A stretch of DNA of 64,000 nucleotides, taken from assembly GCA_945861535.1 (NCBI GenBank), contig CAMAUZ010000032.1:1-64000 (forward strand), given 5' to 3'. The notes under the pieces are model-generated. The model worked only from the letters and a program-made list of their open reading frames with translations. It was not told the origin of the DNA and did not search any database. Source of the DNA: Akkermansia muciniphila. Lineage in GTDB: Bacteria; Verrucomicrobiota; Verrucomicrobiia; Limisphaerales; BJHT01. How positions within the stretch are numbered: the first letter of the stretch is position 1; every line of letters starts with the position of its first letter. The position numbers and the translations under genes are program-made. Positions 7,068 to 15,198 of the stretch are shown in pieces.

Positions 7068-10046
7068 ATGAAAATGAAATCTCTCCTCGGCCTGTTCGCA
7101 GCGCTCACATTTGGTGCTGGCAACGTCTTCGCGCAATACCAGGGCTGGCAGCACTCCGGCGCTCTGACGATTCTCACCACGCCCGCCGGCGCGAACTTGC
7201 CCGGGGGTGCGGCCGTCGAGGGCTTCCCGCTGCTCGTGCGGTTGCACAAGGACTGGTTCGATTTCAAGCAGGCGAAGGCCGACGGCGCGGACCTGCGCTT
7301 CGCCGACCACGCGGGCAAGGCGCTCGCGTATCAGGTCGAGGAATGGGATGCGGCGGGCGGGACGGCGAGCGTTTGGGTCCGCGTGCCGCGGATCGAGGGC
7401 AACGCGCGGCAGGCGGTCCGCATGCATTGGGGCAAGGCCGACGCGGCGAGTGAGTCGAACGGCAAGGCGGTCTTCAACGAGTCCAACGGCTACCTCAGCG
7501 TCTGGCATCTCGGCGACACGGTGCTGGATGAAGTCGGCACGTTGGAGTCGAAGGACACGGGCACGTCGGTGACGAATGGCATCGTCGGCAAGGCGCGGCA
7601 TTTCCCCGGCAAGGCCGGCATCTTCGGCGGCGACAAGATTCCCAACTACCCGGTCGGGGCCAGCCCGCACAGCTCCGAGGTGTGGTTCCGCAGCCGCACG
7701 CCGAACTCCACGCTCGTCGCCTGGGGCAACGAGCAGGGGCAGGGCAAGGTCGTGATGCAGTTCCGCAGCCCGCCGCACATCAACATGGATTGCTACTTCT
7801 CCAGCGGCAACGTCGCCAGCGGCAGCCGCCTCCCGGTCGGCGAATGGACCCATGTCGTCCACACCTACCGCCAGGGCGAGTCGGTCATTTATGTGAACGG
7901 CCAGCCCGACGGCACCAACGCCAGCAAGGGCTCGCCGCTGAACATCCGGACGCCCGCGCGCCTCTGGATTGGCGGTTGGTATAACAACTACACCTTTGTC
8001 GGCGACCTCGACGAAGTCCGCATCTCAAAGGTCGCGCGCTCGGCGGACTGGGTGCGGTTGCAGTTCGAGAATCAGAAGCCGCAGCAGACGCTCGTCGGGC
8101 CGCTCGTGCCGGCGGGCAACACGTTCGCGGTGGCACCGGAGCAGGCGGTCGTGGAGGAGGGCAAGAGCGTCGGGTTCTCGGCGCAGGCGGGCGGGGTACA
8201 GAAAATTTTCTGGCTGCTCAAGCGCGACGGTCGCGAGGAGGTCGTGGCGACGGACCGCTTCGCCTTCAACTTCGCCGCTGGTCGCGTGGCGGGCGACACG
8301 ACGGCGACGCTTCAGTTCAAGGCGGTTTTCGCGGACGGTGTGAAGACCAAGGACATCGCCATCGCGGTCAAGGAAGCCATCCCCGAGCCAGTCTTTACGC
8401 TCAAGGCTCCGGCGACGTGGGACGGTCGCGCGACTATCGAGGTCGTGCCGCAGGTGGCGAACCTCGCGGCAATGGGGGCGCGCGGCGCGGGCGACTTGAA
8501 GTTTGAGTGGAGCGCGGCTCCGTTCGCGGTCATCAAGGAAATCGCGCCGGGCAAGCTCCGGCTGCTGCGTGCGCAGAACAGCGGCCCGCTCACTGTCACC
8601 GCCACCGTGAGCAACGGCGGCCAGCCCACCACGCAGTCCGTGACCATCGCCGTGACCGAGCCGAAGCGCGACGCGTGGGTGGCGCGCGTGCCCGCGAAGG
8701 ACGAGCAACCGGAGGACGGCCAGTTCTACGCGCGCGACGACCAGAACGAAGGCACGCTCCATTACAACGGCACGCTGGCCGAAGCGGCAGACTCTGTGTT
8801 CCTCAAGCTCTTCGCCGACGACAAACTGGTGAAGACCGAGACGGCGAAACCCGGTGCCGACAAGACCTATGCGCTCTCGGCGAAGCTCAAGCCGGGCCTC
8901 ATCAAATACCGTGTCGAGTTCGGCACGAAGGTCGGAGGGAAAGAGTCCGTGCTCCACACCGCGACCAATCTTGTCTGCGGCGACGCCTTCATCATTGATG
9001 GCCAATCCAACGCCCTGGCGACGGACACCGGCGAGAAATCCCCGCCCGAGACCAATGAGTGGATTCGCAGCTACGCGCGCCCTTCGCAGAACCCGAAAGA
9101 CAACACCGGCAACGGCTGGGTGCTGCCCGTCTGGAAAGCGCAGAAAGGCGAGAAGGCCGAGTTGGGCTGGTGGGGCATGGAGCTGGCCAAGCGGCTGCTT
9201 GCGAGCCAGAAGATGCCCGTTTTCTTCATCAACGCGGCCGTCGGCGGCACGCGCATCGACCAGCACCAGCGCAGCGCCACCAACGCCACCGATCTCACGA
9301 CGATCTACGGCCGGATGCTCTGGCGCGTGCAGCAGGCGAAGCTGACACACGGCATTCGCGGCATCCTCTGGCATCAGGGCGAGAACGACCAAGGCTCGGA
9401 TGGACCGACGGGCGGCTTCGGCTGGGAGACCTACCAGCCGTTCTTCGTCGAGATGGCTGCGGCGTGGAAACAGGACTTCCCGAACGTGCAGCAGTACTAC
9501 GTTTTTCAGATCTGGCCGAACTCGTGCTCGATGGGCGGGCGCGACGGCGCGGGCGACCGCTTGCGCGAGAAGCAGCGCACGCTGCCGCATTTGTTTTCCA
9601 ACCTGAGCATGATGTCCACGCTCGGCGTGCGACCGCCCGGTGGGTGCCATTTTCCGCTGGTGGGCTGGGCGGAATTCGCGCGACTCATTCAGCCGCTGAT
9701 CGAGCGCGATCACTACGGCAAGGTGCCCACGGTCTCGATCACTCCGCCAAATCTTCGGCGTGCCGCCTACGCCGGCGCTGCGAAGGACACGATCACGCTG
9801 GAATTCGACCAACCCGTGGTGTGGACGGAGACGCTGGCGGGGCAGTTCTATCTCGATGGCGCGAAGGACCAAATCGCCTCGGGCAGTGTTGCAGGCAATG
9901 TGCTCACGCTGAAGCTGAAGGAAGCATCCGCCGCGACGAAGATCACCTATCTCAAGGAGATCGCGTGGAATCAGGACACGCTGCTCCTCGGGACAAACGG
10001 GATCGCGGCGCTGACGTTTTGCGAGGTGGCGATTGCGGCGAAGTGA
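7068..10046 (+). CDS. secreted DUF2341 + LamG + sialate O-acetylesterase protein
   Basis: 992 residues with a signal peptide. Domain order: DUF2341-like region (about 45-130), concanavalin/LamG-type domain (about 190-325, with GEWTHVVHTYRQGESVIYVN and GDLDEVRISKVARS), Ig/PKD-like beta domains (about 345-540), then a sialate-esterase domain with IIDGQSNALA (about 645), WGMELAKRLL, INAAVGGTRID and WHQGENDQG (about 767). A C-terminal Ig-like domain closes the protein. The LamG part probably binds a glycan that the esterase deacetylates. It lies 36 bp after the preceding SGNH gene and probably shares its transcript. A G12 tract and repeat follow the stop. Confidence 0.88.
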   Translation: MKMKSLLGLFAALTFGAGNVFAQYQGWQHSGALTILTTPAGANLPGGAAVEGFPLLVRLHKDWFDFKQAKADGADLRFADHAGKALAYQVEEWDAAGGTASVWVRVPRIEGNARQAVRMHWGKADAASESNGKAVFNESNGYLSVWHLGDTVLDEVGTLESKDTGTSVTNGIVGKARHFPGKAGIFGGDKIPNYPVGASPHSSEVWFRSRTPNSTLVAWGNEQGQGKVVMQFRSPPHINMDCYFSSGNVASGSRLPVGEWTHVVHTYRQGESVIYVNGQPDGTNASKGSPLNIRTPARLWIGGWYNNYTFVGDLDEVRISKVARSADWVRLQFENQKPQQTLVGPLVPAGNTFAVAPEQAVVEEGKSVGFSAQAGGVQKIFWLLKRDGREEVVATDRFAFNFAAGRVAGDTTATLQFKAVFADGVKTKDIAIAVKEAIPEPVFTLKAPATWDGRATIEVVPQVANLAAMGARGAGDLKFEWSAAPFAVIKEIAPGKLRLLRAQNSGPLTVTATVSNGGQPTTQSVTIAVTEPKRDAWVARVPAKDEQPEDGQFYARDDQNEGTLHYNGTLAEAADSVFLKLFADDKLVKTETAKPGADKTYALSAKLKPGLIKYRVEFGTKVGGKESVLHTATNLVCGDAFIIDGQSNALATDTGEKSPPETNEWIRSYARPSQNPKDNTGNGWVLPVWKAQKGEKAELGWWGMELAKRLLASQKMPVFFINAAVGGTRIDQHQRSATNATDLTTIYGRMLWRVQQAKLTHGIRGILWHQGENDQGSDGPTGGFGWETYQPFFVEMAAAWKQDFPNVQQYYVFQIWPNSCSMGGRDGAGDRLREKQRTLPHLFSNLSMMSTLGVRPPGGCHFPLVGWAEFARLIQPLIERDHYGKVPTVSITPPNLRRAAYAGAAKDTITLEFDQPVVWTETLAGQFYLDGAKDQIASGSVAGNVLTLKLKEASAATKITYLKEIAWNQDTLLLGTNGIAALTFCEVAIAAK

Positions 10047-10052
10047 CGGCGC

Positions 10053-10312
10053 GGGGGGGGGGGGAAGCTCAAAGCTTAAAGTTCAAAGTTCAAGGGAAGC
10101 TCAAAGGGGCAAGTTCCAAACGGCGGGTACGGGAGGAGAACCTGAGCACTGAAACGGCGCAGCATGGGGCCCTCGCACCTGCGTGGGCGCGGCGGGCGGA
10201 GGCTGTGGTAGCGCAGGCGTCTCGCCTGCGGTACCCGGTGTCACGCCAGCGCCGCTGGAGCTTGCGGCTTGGACCTTCCCTTGAGCTTTGAACTTTGGGC
10301 TTTGAGCTTCCC
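10053..10312. repeat. G12 tract, AAAGCTC/AAAGTTC heptad palindrome and GCAGGCGTC hairpin
   Basis: A run of twelve G (10053-10064) is followed by heptads AAAGCTC, AAAGCTT and AAAGTTC (to about 10106), mirrored at 10274-10312 by GAGCTTTGAACTTTGGGCTTT. Between the arms lies a GCGCAGGCGTCTCGCCTGCG hairpin (10207-10236). Other heptad copies are at 44944-45101, 48149-48192 and 50589-50848. Confidence 0.88.
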
Positions 10313-10356
10313 ACCGATGATTTCGTTCGCTCCGGAGCGACGGCTGACACGCGCTG

Positions 10357-13005
10357 TCAGCGCACGGTGACAAAATCACTGTGGTTGAAGAGCACGAGCA
10401 CGAGGTTTTCGCGGGCGCGGGCGGCGTCGCCGCGGGTGAGGAAGTCGCGGCATTGGGCCAGTTCCGGCGGCTTGGGCGCGCGGGCGAGGATGCGGCGGTA
10501 GGCTTGCGTGATGAATGCGTCGGTGCCGGACGCGCGCGTGCCGAGGTCGGTGGCGAGGCGCTTGGCGAGGTCGAGCGTGAGTTCGCTGTTGGCGAGGGCG
10601 AGGGCCTGCTGCGGGACGACGGTTTGTTTGCGTTCGTAACATTCGGTCACGCTGGCGTTGTCGAAGATTTTCAGGAACTCGACTTCTTTCTCGGCGGCGG
10701 TGCGGAGGTAGAGGCTGCGGCGTTTGGAGGTCAGGCCGGAGTTGTGGTCGATCTCGGGGCCGCCCATCGCGGGGTCGAGCTGGCCAGCGGTCCACAGCAG
10801 GTTGTCGCGGATGGCTTCGGCTTCGACGCGGCGCGAGTTCATGCGCCAGAGGTAGCGGTTGTCGGGGTCGATTTTTGCATTTGCCGGGTCGGGCGTGGCG
10901 GACAGGCGATACGCGCTGCTCGTCACAATGAGGCGGTGCAGTTCCTTCATCTTCCATCCGCGTGCCATCAACTCGGACGCGAGCCAGTCGAGCAACTGCG
11001 GGTGCGTGGGCGCGCGGCCGTTCGCGCCGAAGTCGTCGGTGCTCGGGACCAGCGCGCTGCCGAAGTGCTGTCGCCAGATGTGATTGGCCGCGACGCGTGC
11101 GGTGAGCGGGTTCTCGGGCGACGCGACCCAGCGGGCAAAGGCGAGCCGGCGGCCGCTGCTCACCGGCGGATAGTTCGTGACCGGGCGCGGCTTGAAGGCG
11201 GTGGAAGGTGCGGCGGCGAATTCCTTTTCGGCGGCGGCGAGCGTCGTTTCCGCTTTGGTGAGTTTCTTCTTCGCGGCCATCAGATCGCGGGCGGTTTTGT
11301 CCTTGGCGGTCTGGTCGGTGGCTTTGGCGGCGGCATCGGATTTCGCCTCCGCTTCGGCCGTGGCTTGCTGCTCTTTGCTCAACGCGAGCCTGGCTTCGAG
11401 CACGGCGACCTGGCGTTGTTGGGTGGCGAGACCGGTGGCGAACTTTTGCCATTCGTCGCTGTCTTTCTTCGTGGTCGGTTCGAGTTGTTCGGCGCGCAAC
11501 TGGCCGGCGAGCACGTCGCGCTTGAGTTTGGCGAGATCATGCACCAGCGCGGCCTCGGCTTTCGCGGCGGCGGTGTTGGTGGCGGCGAGTTTCGTGAGCG
11601 CGGTTTGCGCGTCGGTGACGGCTTTGTCCAGGGCGGCGATGGTTTCCCGGAGGACGAATTCGCGCTGGTCCGGCTGCCACGCGAGTTTCGGGAGCGCGAC
11701 GGGTTGCACGGCGAATTTGCCGCCCAGCGCGGCAAGCACGCCGGGCGACATCGGGTGATCCTTGTCGGGCGTGCGCTCGTCGCCGCGATGGAAGAAATAG
11801 GTCGGCGTGTTGGTCGCGGCGTCGTAGGCGCGGACGAGGCCGTCTTTCTTGGAGTCCACCTCACCGGGCACACGGTCGATGCGGACCTGGTGTGGCTCGA
11901 AGATGGCGCGCATCTGGTAATATTCGCGCTGCGAAATGGGGTCGAACATGTGGTTGTGGCATTTCGCGCAGCCGACCGTGACGCCGAGAAACGCGCGCGT
12001 GGTGTGGTTCATGGTGTCTTCGAGCCAGGTCTCGCGGGAGAGCATCTTGTAGTTGCGAACGAGGAAGCCGGTGGCGCGCAGGGCGGCGGGGTCCTCGGGC
12101 GCGAGTTCGTCGGCGGCGAGCATCTCGACCACCATGCGGTCGTAGGGCTTGTCGGCGTTGAGCGACTCGACGATCCAGTCGCGCCAGCGCCAGATGTGCG
12201 GCTGGCTGTCGCGGATTTGGTTGCCGCCCGTCCAGCCCGCCCAGTCGCTGTAGCGCCAGACATCCATCCAGTGCCGCGCCCAACGCTCGCCGTGGCGCGG
12301 GTCGTTCAGCAGGCGGTCCACGACGCGCTCGTACGCCTGCGGCGACGGGTCGGCGAGAAAGGCATCCGCCTCGGCAGGGGTGGGCGAAAGCCCGATCAGA
12401 TCGAGATAAACGCGGCGCAGGAGCACCTCCGGCTCGGCGGGAGGACGCGGGGTGAGGCCGCGTGCCTGGTGCTCGGCGGCAAGGAAGGAATCGATGGAAT
12501 TGCGAATGGGGAATGGCGAATCGCGAATGATGGGCGGGGCAGGGCGCTGCACGAGGTCGAAGGGTTTCCAGCGATAGGAGGTGAGGAATTTGTCGAAGGC
12601 GGCGCGGCGCTGGGAGGCGTTGGCGAGTTCGGCGGGTGTGGGTTTGGCGCGGGCGTCGCCGGGATTATGGCCGAGGAGAAGTTCGGTGAGATTGTCCACG
12701 CCGTCGCCATCGCTGTCGTCGTGGCCGACGAGTGCGAGGCGGGTGGCGAGGTCGGATTTTTTGCCGTCGGCACGGAGTCCCTCGCCGAGTTCGCGGAGGC
12801 GGTTGCCGAAGGGATTGTGCGGAAACTCCTTCAGGGACTCGGGCGATTTTTTGCTGCTGGGCAGATGGCAGGTGGTGCAGGTGTTGAGCGACGCGGGGAG
12901 GAAGGTGTCGAAATGTTTCGCGAGGGAACTTTTGTTGGCCGGGGTGGCGTGGGCGTGGGTGGTGAGCGAGAACAGCAACGCGAGGAGGGCAGGGGAGAGT
13001 TTCAT
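10357..13005 (-). CDS. DUF1549/DUF1553 (PSCyt2/PSD1) secreted cytochrome-like protein
   Basis: 882 residues with a signal peptide, MKLSPALLALLFSLTTHAHA; I start at ATG 13005 rather than GTG 13017. A haem-c motif CTTCH lies at about residue 46. DUF1549 spans about 175-380 (RRVYLDLIGLSPTPAEADAF, ERWARHWMDVWRYSDW) with a second CxxCH, CAKCHNHMFDP (about 345). An Ala/Lys-rich coiled-coil region (about 440-590) leads to DUF1553 (about 615-880; FARWVASPENPLTARVAANH, then KMKELHRLIVTSSAYR). This architecture is characteristic of Planctomycetes and Verrucomicrobia, usually linked to polysaccharide use. The common DUF1501 partner gene is not adjacent. Confidence 0.93.
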   Translation of the reverse strand: MKLSPALLALLFSLTTHAHATPANKSSLAKHFDTFLPASLNTCTTCHLPSSKKSPESLKEFPHNPFGNRLRELGEGLRADGKKSDLATRLALVGHDDSDGDGVDNLTELLLGHNPGDARAKPTPAELANASQRRAAFDKFLTSYRWKPFDLVQRPAPPIIRDSPFPIRNSIDSFLAAEHQARGLTPRPPAEPEVLLRRVYLDLIGLSPTPAEADAFLADPSPQAYERVVDRLLNDPRHGERWARHWMDVWRYSDWAGWTGGNQIRDSQPHIWRWRDWIVESLNADKPYDRMVVEMLAADELAPEDPAALRATGFLVRNYKMLSRETWLEDTMNHTTRAFLGVTVGCAKCHNHMFDPISQREYYQMRAIFEPHQVRIDRVPGEVDSKKDGLVRAYDAATNTPTYFFHRGDERTPDKDHPMSPGVLAALGGKFAVQPVALPKLAWQPDQREFVLRETIAALDKAVTDAQTALTKLAATNTAAAKAEAALVHDLAKLKRDVLAGQLRAEQLEPTTKKDSDEWQKFATGLATQQRQVAVLEARLALSKEQQATAEAEAKSDAAAKATDQTAKDKTARDLMAAKKKLTKAETTLAAAEKEFAAAPSTAFKPRPVTNYPPVSSGRRLAFARWVASPENPLTARVAANHIWRQHFGSALVPSTDDFGANGRAPTHPQLLDWLASELMARGWKMKELHRLIVTSSAYRLSATPDPANAKIDPDNRYLWRMNSRRVEAEAIRDNLLWTAGQLDPAMGGPEIDHNSGLTSKRRSLYLRTAAEKEVEFLKIFDNASVTECYERKQTVVPQQALALANSELTLDLAKRLATDLGTRASGTDAFITQAYRRILARAPKPPELAQCRDFLTRGDAARARENLVLVLFNHSDFVTVR

Positions 13006-13174
13006 GGTTTCGTTCACGAATTAGGGCGCGTTCGACGGCGGGGTGCGCGGGGCAATTCGTGCGGAGAGTGGTGCGGGGAGCGCGGCGTTTGCGCCGTTTC
13101 AGCGTCCGCATGTCGCGGCGCGTTCGGACCTGCGCCGACGTTCCACGTTGCAGCGGCAAAAATGCCGCGCGCCC

Positions 13175-14182
13175 TCACCGCTTCGGCAGGCGCAACTGGG
13201 AGAGGTTGATGCCCTCGCGCCGCAAGATCGTGGCCTCGACTTTCGGCACGTAGAGCTGCGTCTCGGCGGGGAGGTGCGGGGAGATGCGGTCGAAGGCTTT
13301 GGCGTGATGCCGGGCAAGGGACCGTTGGATGGTGCCTTCGCCGCAATTGTAGGCGGCGACGACGAGATGCCAGTTGCGGAATTTGGCGTAGAGGTAGCGC
13401 AGATACCGCGCAGAGGCGCGGGCGCTTTTATCCGGGTCGAGGCGCTGGTCGAAGGGGAGCAGTTTCAGGCCGAGGTCGTGCGCGGTGGCGGGCATGATTT
13501 GAAACAACCCCGCCGCGCCCGCCGGACTGCGCGCCGTGGGATCGAAGGACGACTCGACCTCCGCGAGCCACACCAACTCCGGCGGCACGCGTTCCGCCAC
13601 GAATGCCGCCTTCAACCGCGGCACCAGCGCGGCCGCACCCCGGGGCGCCGGGCGATTCTCCAGCGCCTGCCGCCAGACGCGCCGCTCGACTTCGGGCGCG
13701 GGATTCAACGGCGGTGCGGGCGGCGGCGTGGGCACGGGAGCGGGAGCGGGCGGTCGCGTGGTTTGGCCCGGTGGGCGCGGCGGGGGCGGCGGGGCGGGCG
13801 GTGGTTTGACCGGCGGAATGCTGACGCGGAGTTGGTCGGCGATCTCGAAATAATCCAGGCGCGTCTTGAGCCAGACCGCGTAGGGCCGAGTCTCGGGATG
13901 CAATTCGAGCAGCGGTTGGAGCGTGTTGGCGGTCTGCTTCAGCTTTGCGAGATCAAGGACATAGTTGCCGTGGAAGCGTTGCTGCAATTCGGCGAAGAGC
14001 TGCCGCACGCGCTGTTGATCGACCTGTTGCAGCACCTTCAGCACGCGCGGGTCGAGATTGCCGTACGCCCATTGTTCGGCGGCCTGCAACAGTCCGGGCA
14101 GATCGAGCGAGGCGTCCGCCGCGCCGAGCCGCGGGGCCGACGCCAGCAACAACAGGCATGGGATCAGGCGACGGAGAATCAT
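13175..14182 (-). CDS. lytic transglycosylase (SLT domain)
   Basis: 335 residues. Signal peptide MILRRLIPCLLLLASAPRLG, a helical N-terminal half, a long Pro-rich linker (about 145-180), and a C-terminal SLT domain with the catalytic Glu in LAEVESSFDPTARS, followed by GAAGLFQIMPATA and VAAYNCGEG. Such enzymes cleave peptidoglycan between MurNAc and GlcNAc to give 1,6-anhydro ends, acting in the periplasm. I use ATG 14182 because upstream residues do not look like protein and the signal peptide starts there. It lies upstream of the DUF1549/1553 gene with a 169 bp gap, so co-transcription is uncertain. Confidence 0.92.
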   Translation of the reverse strand: MILRRLIPCLLLLASAPRLGAADASLDLPGLLQAAEQWAYGNLDPRVLKVLQQVDQQRVRQLFAELQQRFHGNYVLDLAKLKQTANTLQPLLELHPETRPYAVWLKTRLDYFEIADQLRVSIPPVKPPPAPPPPPRPPGQTTRPPAPAPVPTPPPAPPLNPAPEVERRVWRQALENRPAPRGAAALVPRLKAAFVAERVPPELVWLAEVESSFDPTARSPAGAAGLFQIMPATAHDLGLKLLPFDQRLDPDKSARASARYLRYLYAKFRNWHLVVAAYNCGEGTIQRSLARHHAKAFDRISPHLPAETQLYVPKVEATILRREGINLSQLRLPKR

Positions 14183-14244
14183 GGGGCCAAACCGTAGCGG
14201 AGGCCGTGGGAAGGGGACAGGCATTTGCAGCAAGCCAACGCGGG

Positions 14245-14282
14245 GAAAAAGAAAAAGCCGTTCCGCAATCACACGGAACGGC
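14245..14282 (-). terminator. intrinsic terminator after the ErpA-type gene
   Basis: On the minus strand the stem GCCGTTCCG / CGGAACGGC (arms 14274-14282 and 14257-14265, 8-base loop) is followed by TTTTTCTTTTT. It lies 35 bases past the stop of the Fe-S carrier gene. Confidence 0.85.
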
Positions 14283-14316
14283 GTTCTTCTAGCCCGAGAG
14301 CCGCCACCTGGGCGGA

Positions 14317-14679
14317 TCAGGCCGTAAAGGATTTCCCGCAGCCGCAGCTTTCCTTGGCGTTGGGATTGAGAATTTTGAAACCACCGCCGGTCAGGCTGTC
14401 TGAGAAATCAATCGTGGTGCCGCGCAGGTAATCGGCGCTGAACGGATCGACCAGGACGGCGACGCCAAAGCATTCGGCGGCGTGGTCGTTGTCGCGCTTT
14501 TCATCGAAGACCATGCCGTATTGCAGGCCGGAGCAGCCGCCGCCCTCGACGTACACGCGCAGGGTTTTGCCGGCGTTGGCGGGATCGTTGGTGAGCATCT
14601 CGCGCACCTGCGCGGCGGCGCTGGGCGTGAGGGCGACGATGGTTTCGGCGGTGGTGGGTGTGGGGGCTGGGGCTATCAT
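14317..14679 (-). CDS. erpA: HesB/ErpA-type iron-sulfur cluster carrier
   Basis: 120 residues, the normal A-type carrier size. The three cluster-binding cysteines are present: GGGCSGLQYG in the middle and SCGCGKSF at the C-terminus. ALTPSAAAQVREML opens the domain, and FSDSLTGGGFKILNPNAKE is the standard region before the last cysteines. It would accept and deliver Fe-S clusters to target enzymes. I start at ATG 14679; a GTG two codons upstream is possible. The gene stands alone with its own terminator. ErpA, IscA and SufA are hard to separate by sequence, so the symbol is tentative. Confidence 0.9.
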   Translation of the reverse strand: MIAPAPTPTTAETIVALTPSAAAQVREMLTNDPANAGKTLRVYVEGGGCSGLQYGMVFDEKRDNDHAAECFGVAVLVDPFSADYLRGTTIDFSDSLTGGGFKILNPNAKESCGCGKSFTA

Positions 14680-14774
14680 ATTCACTACGGAGGCAGGCTA
14701 GCAGCGGGGCGGGGTGGCGTCAAACGTGCGGTGTGGGCGAACGGCGATGGAGCGACAAAAAAGGCGCCAGGTTC

Positions 14775-15198
14775 CTCGGCTGTAGCGCAGGTTTCTAAAC
14801 CTGCTGTGTCGCCGATTTCCAAATCGGCAGGGCGTGGAAAATGGGAGCGAGTTATCCTGTCGGGACGGTCTGCAGGTTTGGAAACCCGCGACACAGCAGG
14901 TTTGGAAACCTGCGCTACGAGGCGGCTCGCGGTCGCTCACGCGCCGGGCGCGGGCTTCGTCGCGGCCTGGCTGCGGCGGGCGCTTTCTCGGCTGTAGCGC
15001 AGGCTTCCAAGCCTGCTGTGTCGCCGATTTCCAAATCGGCAGGGCGTGGAAAATGGGAGCGAGTTATCCTGTCGGGACGGTCTGCAGGTTTGGAAACCCG
15101 CGACACAGCAGGTTTGGAAACCTGCGCTACGAGGCGGCTCGCGCTCGCTCACGCACCCGGCGCGGGCTTGATCGCGGCTTGGCTGCGGCGGGCGCTTT
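14775..15198. repeat. tandem duplication of a 212 bp unit
   Basis: Unit 1 is 14775-14986 and unit 2 is 14987-15198. Both contain the palindrome GTAGCGCAGGTTTCTAAACC-type arm and its mirror GGTTTGGAAACCTGCGCTAC, with a CCGATTTCCAAATCGG hairpin inside. Unit 2 also contains the last ~50 bases of the TPR gene (stop at 15149); unit 1 therefore carries a second, detached copy of that gene end (about 14937-14986). The two units differ at only a few positions. Confidence 0.92.

Noticed and set aside
10064-10106. CRISPR-like array in the heptad repeats
   Set aside because: Units are 7 bp with no spacers of constant length, arranged as inverted arms, and no cas gene is present.
10381-13209. 942-codon open frame on the plus strand
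   Set aside because: It is antisense to the DUF1549/DUF1553 gene; its Gly/Arg/Glu-rich translation is the mirror of high-GC codon use and shows no domain.
14775-15198. open frames encoding SRVSKPADRPDRITRS-type peptides
   Set aside because: They are translations of the duplicated palindromic unit, appear in both copies and have no independent start signal.
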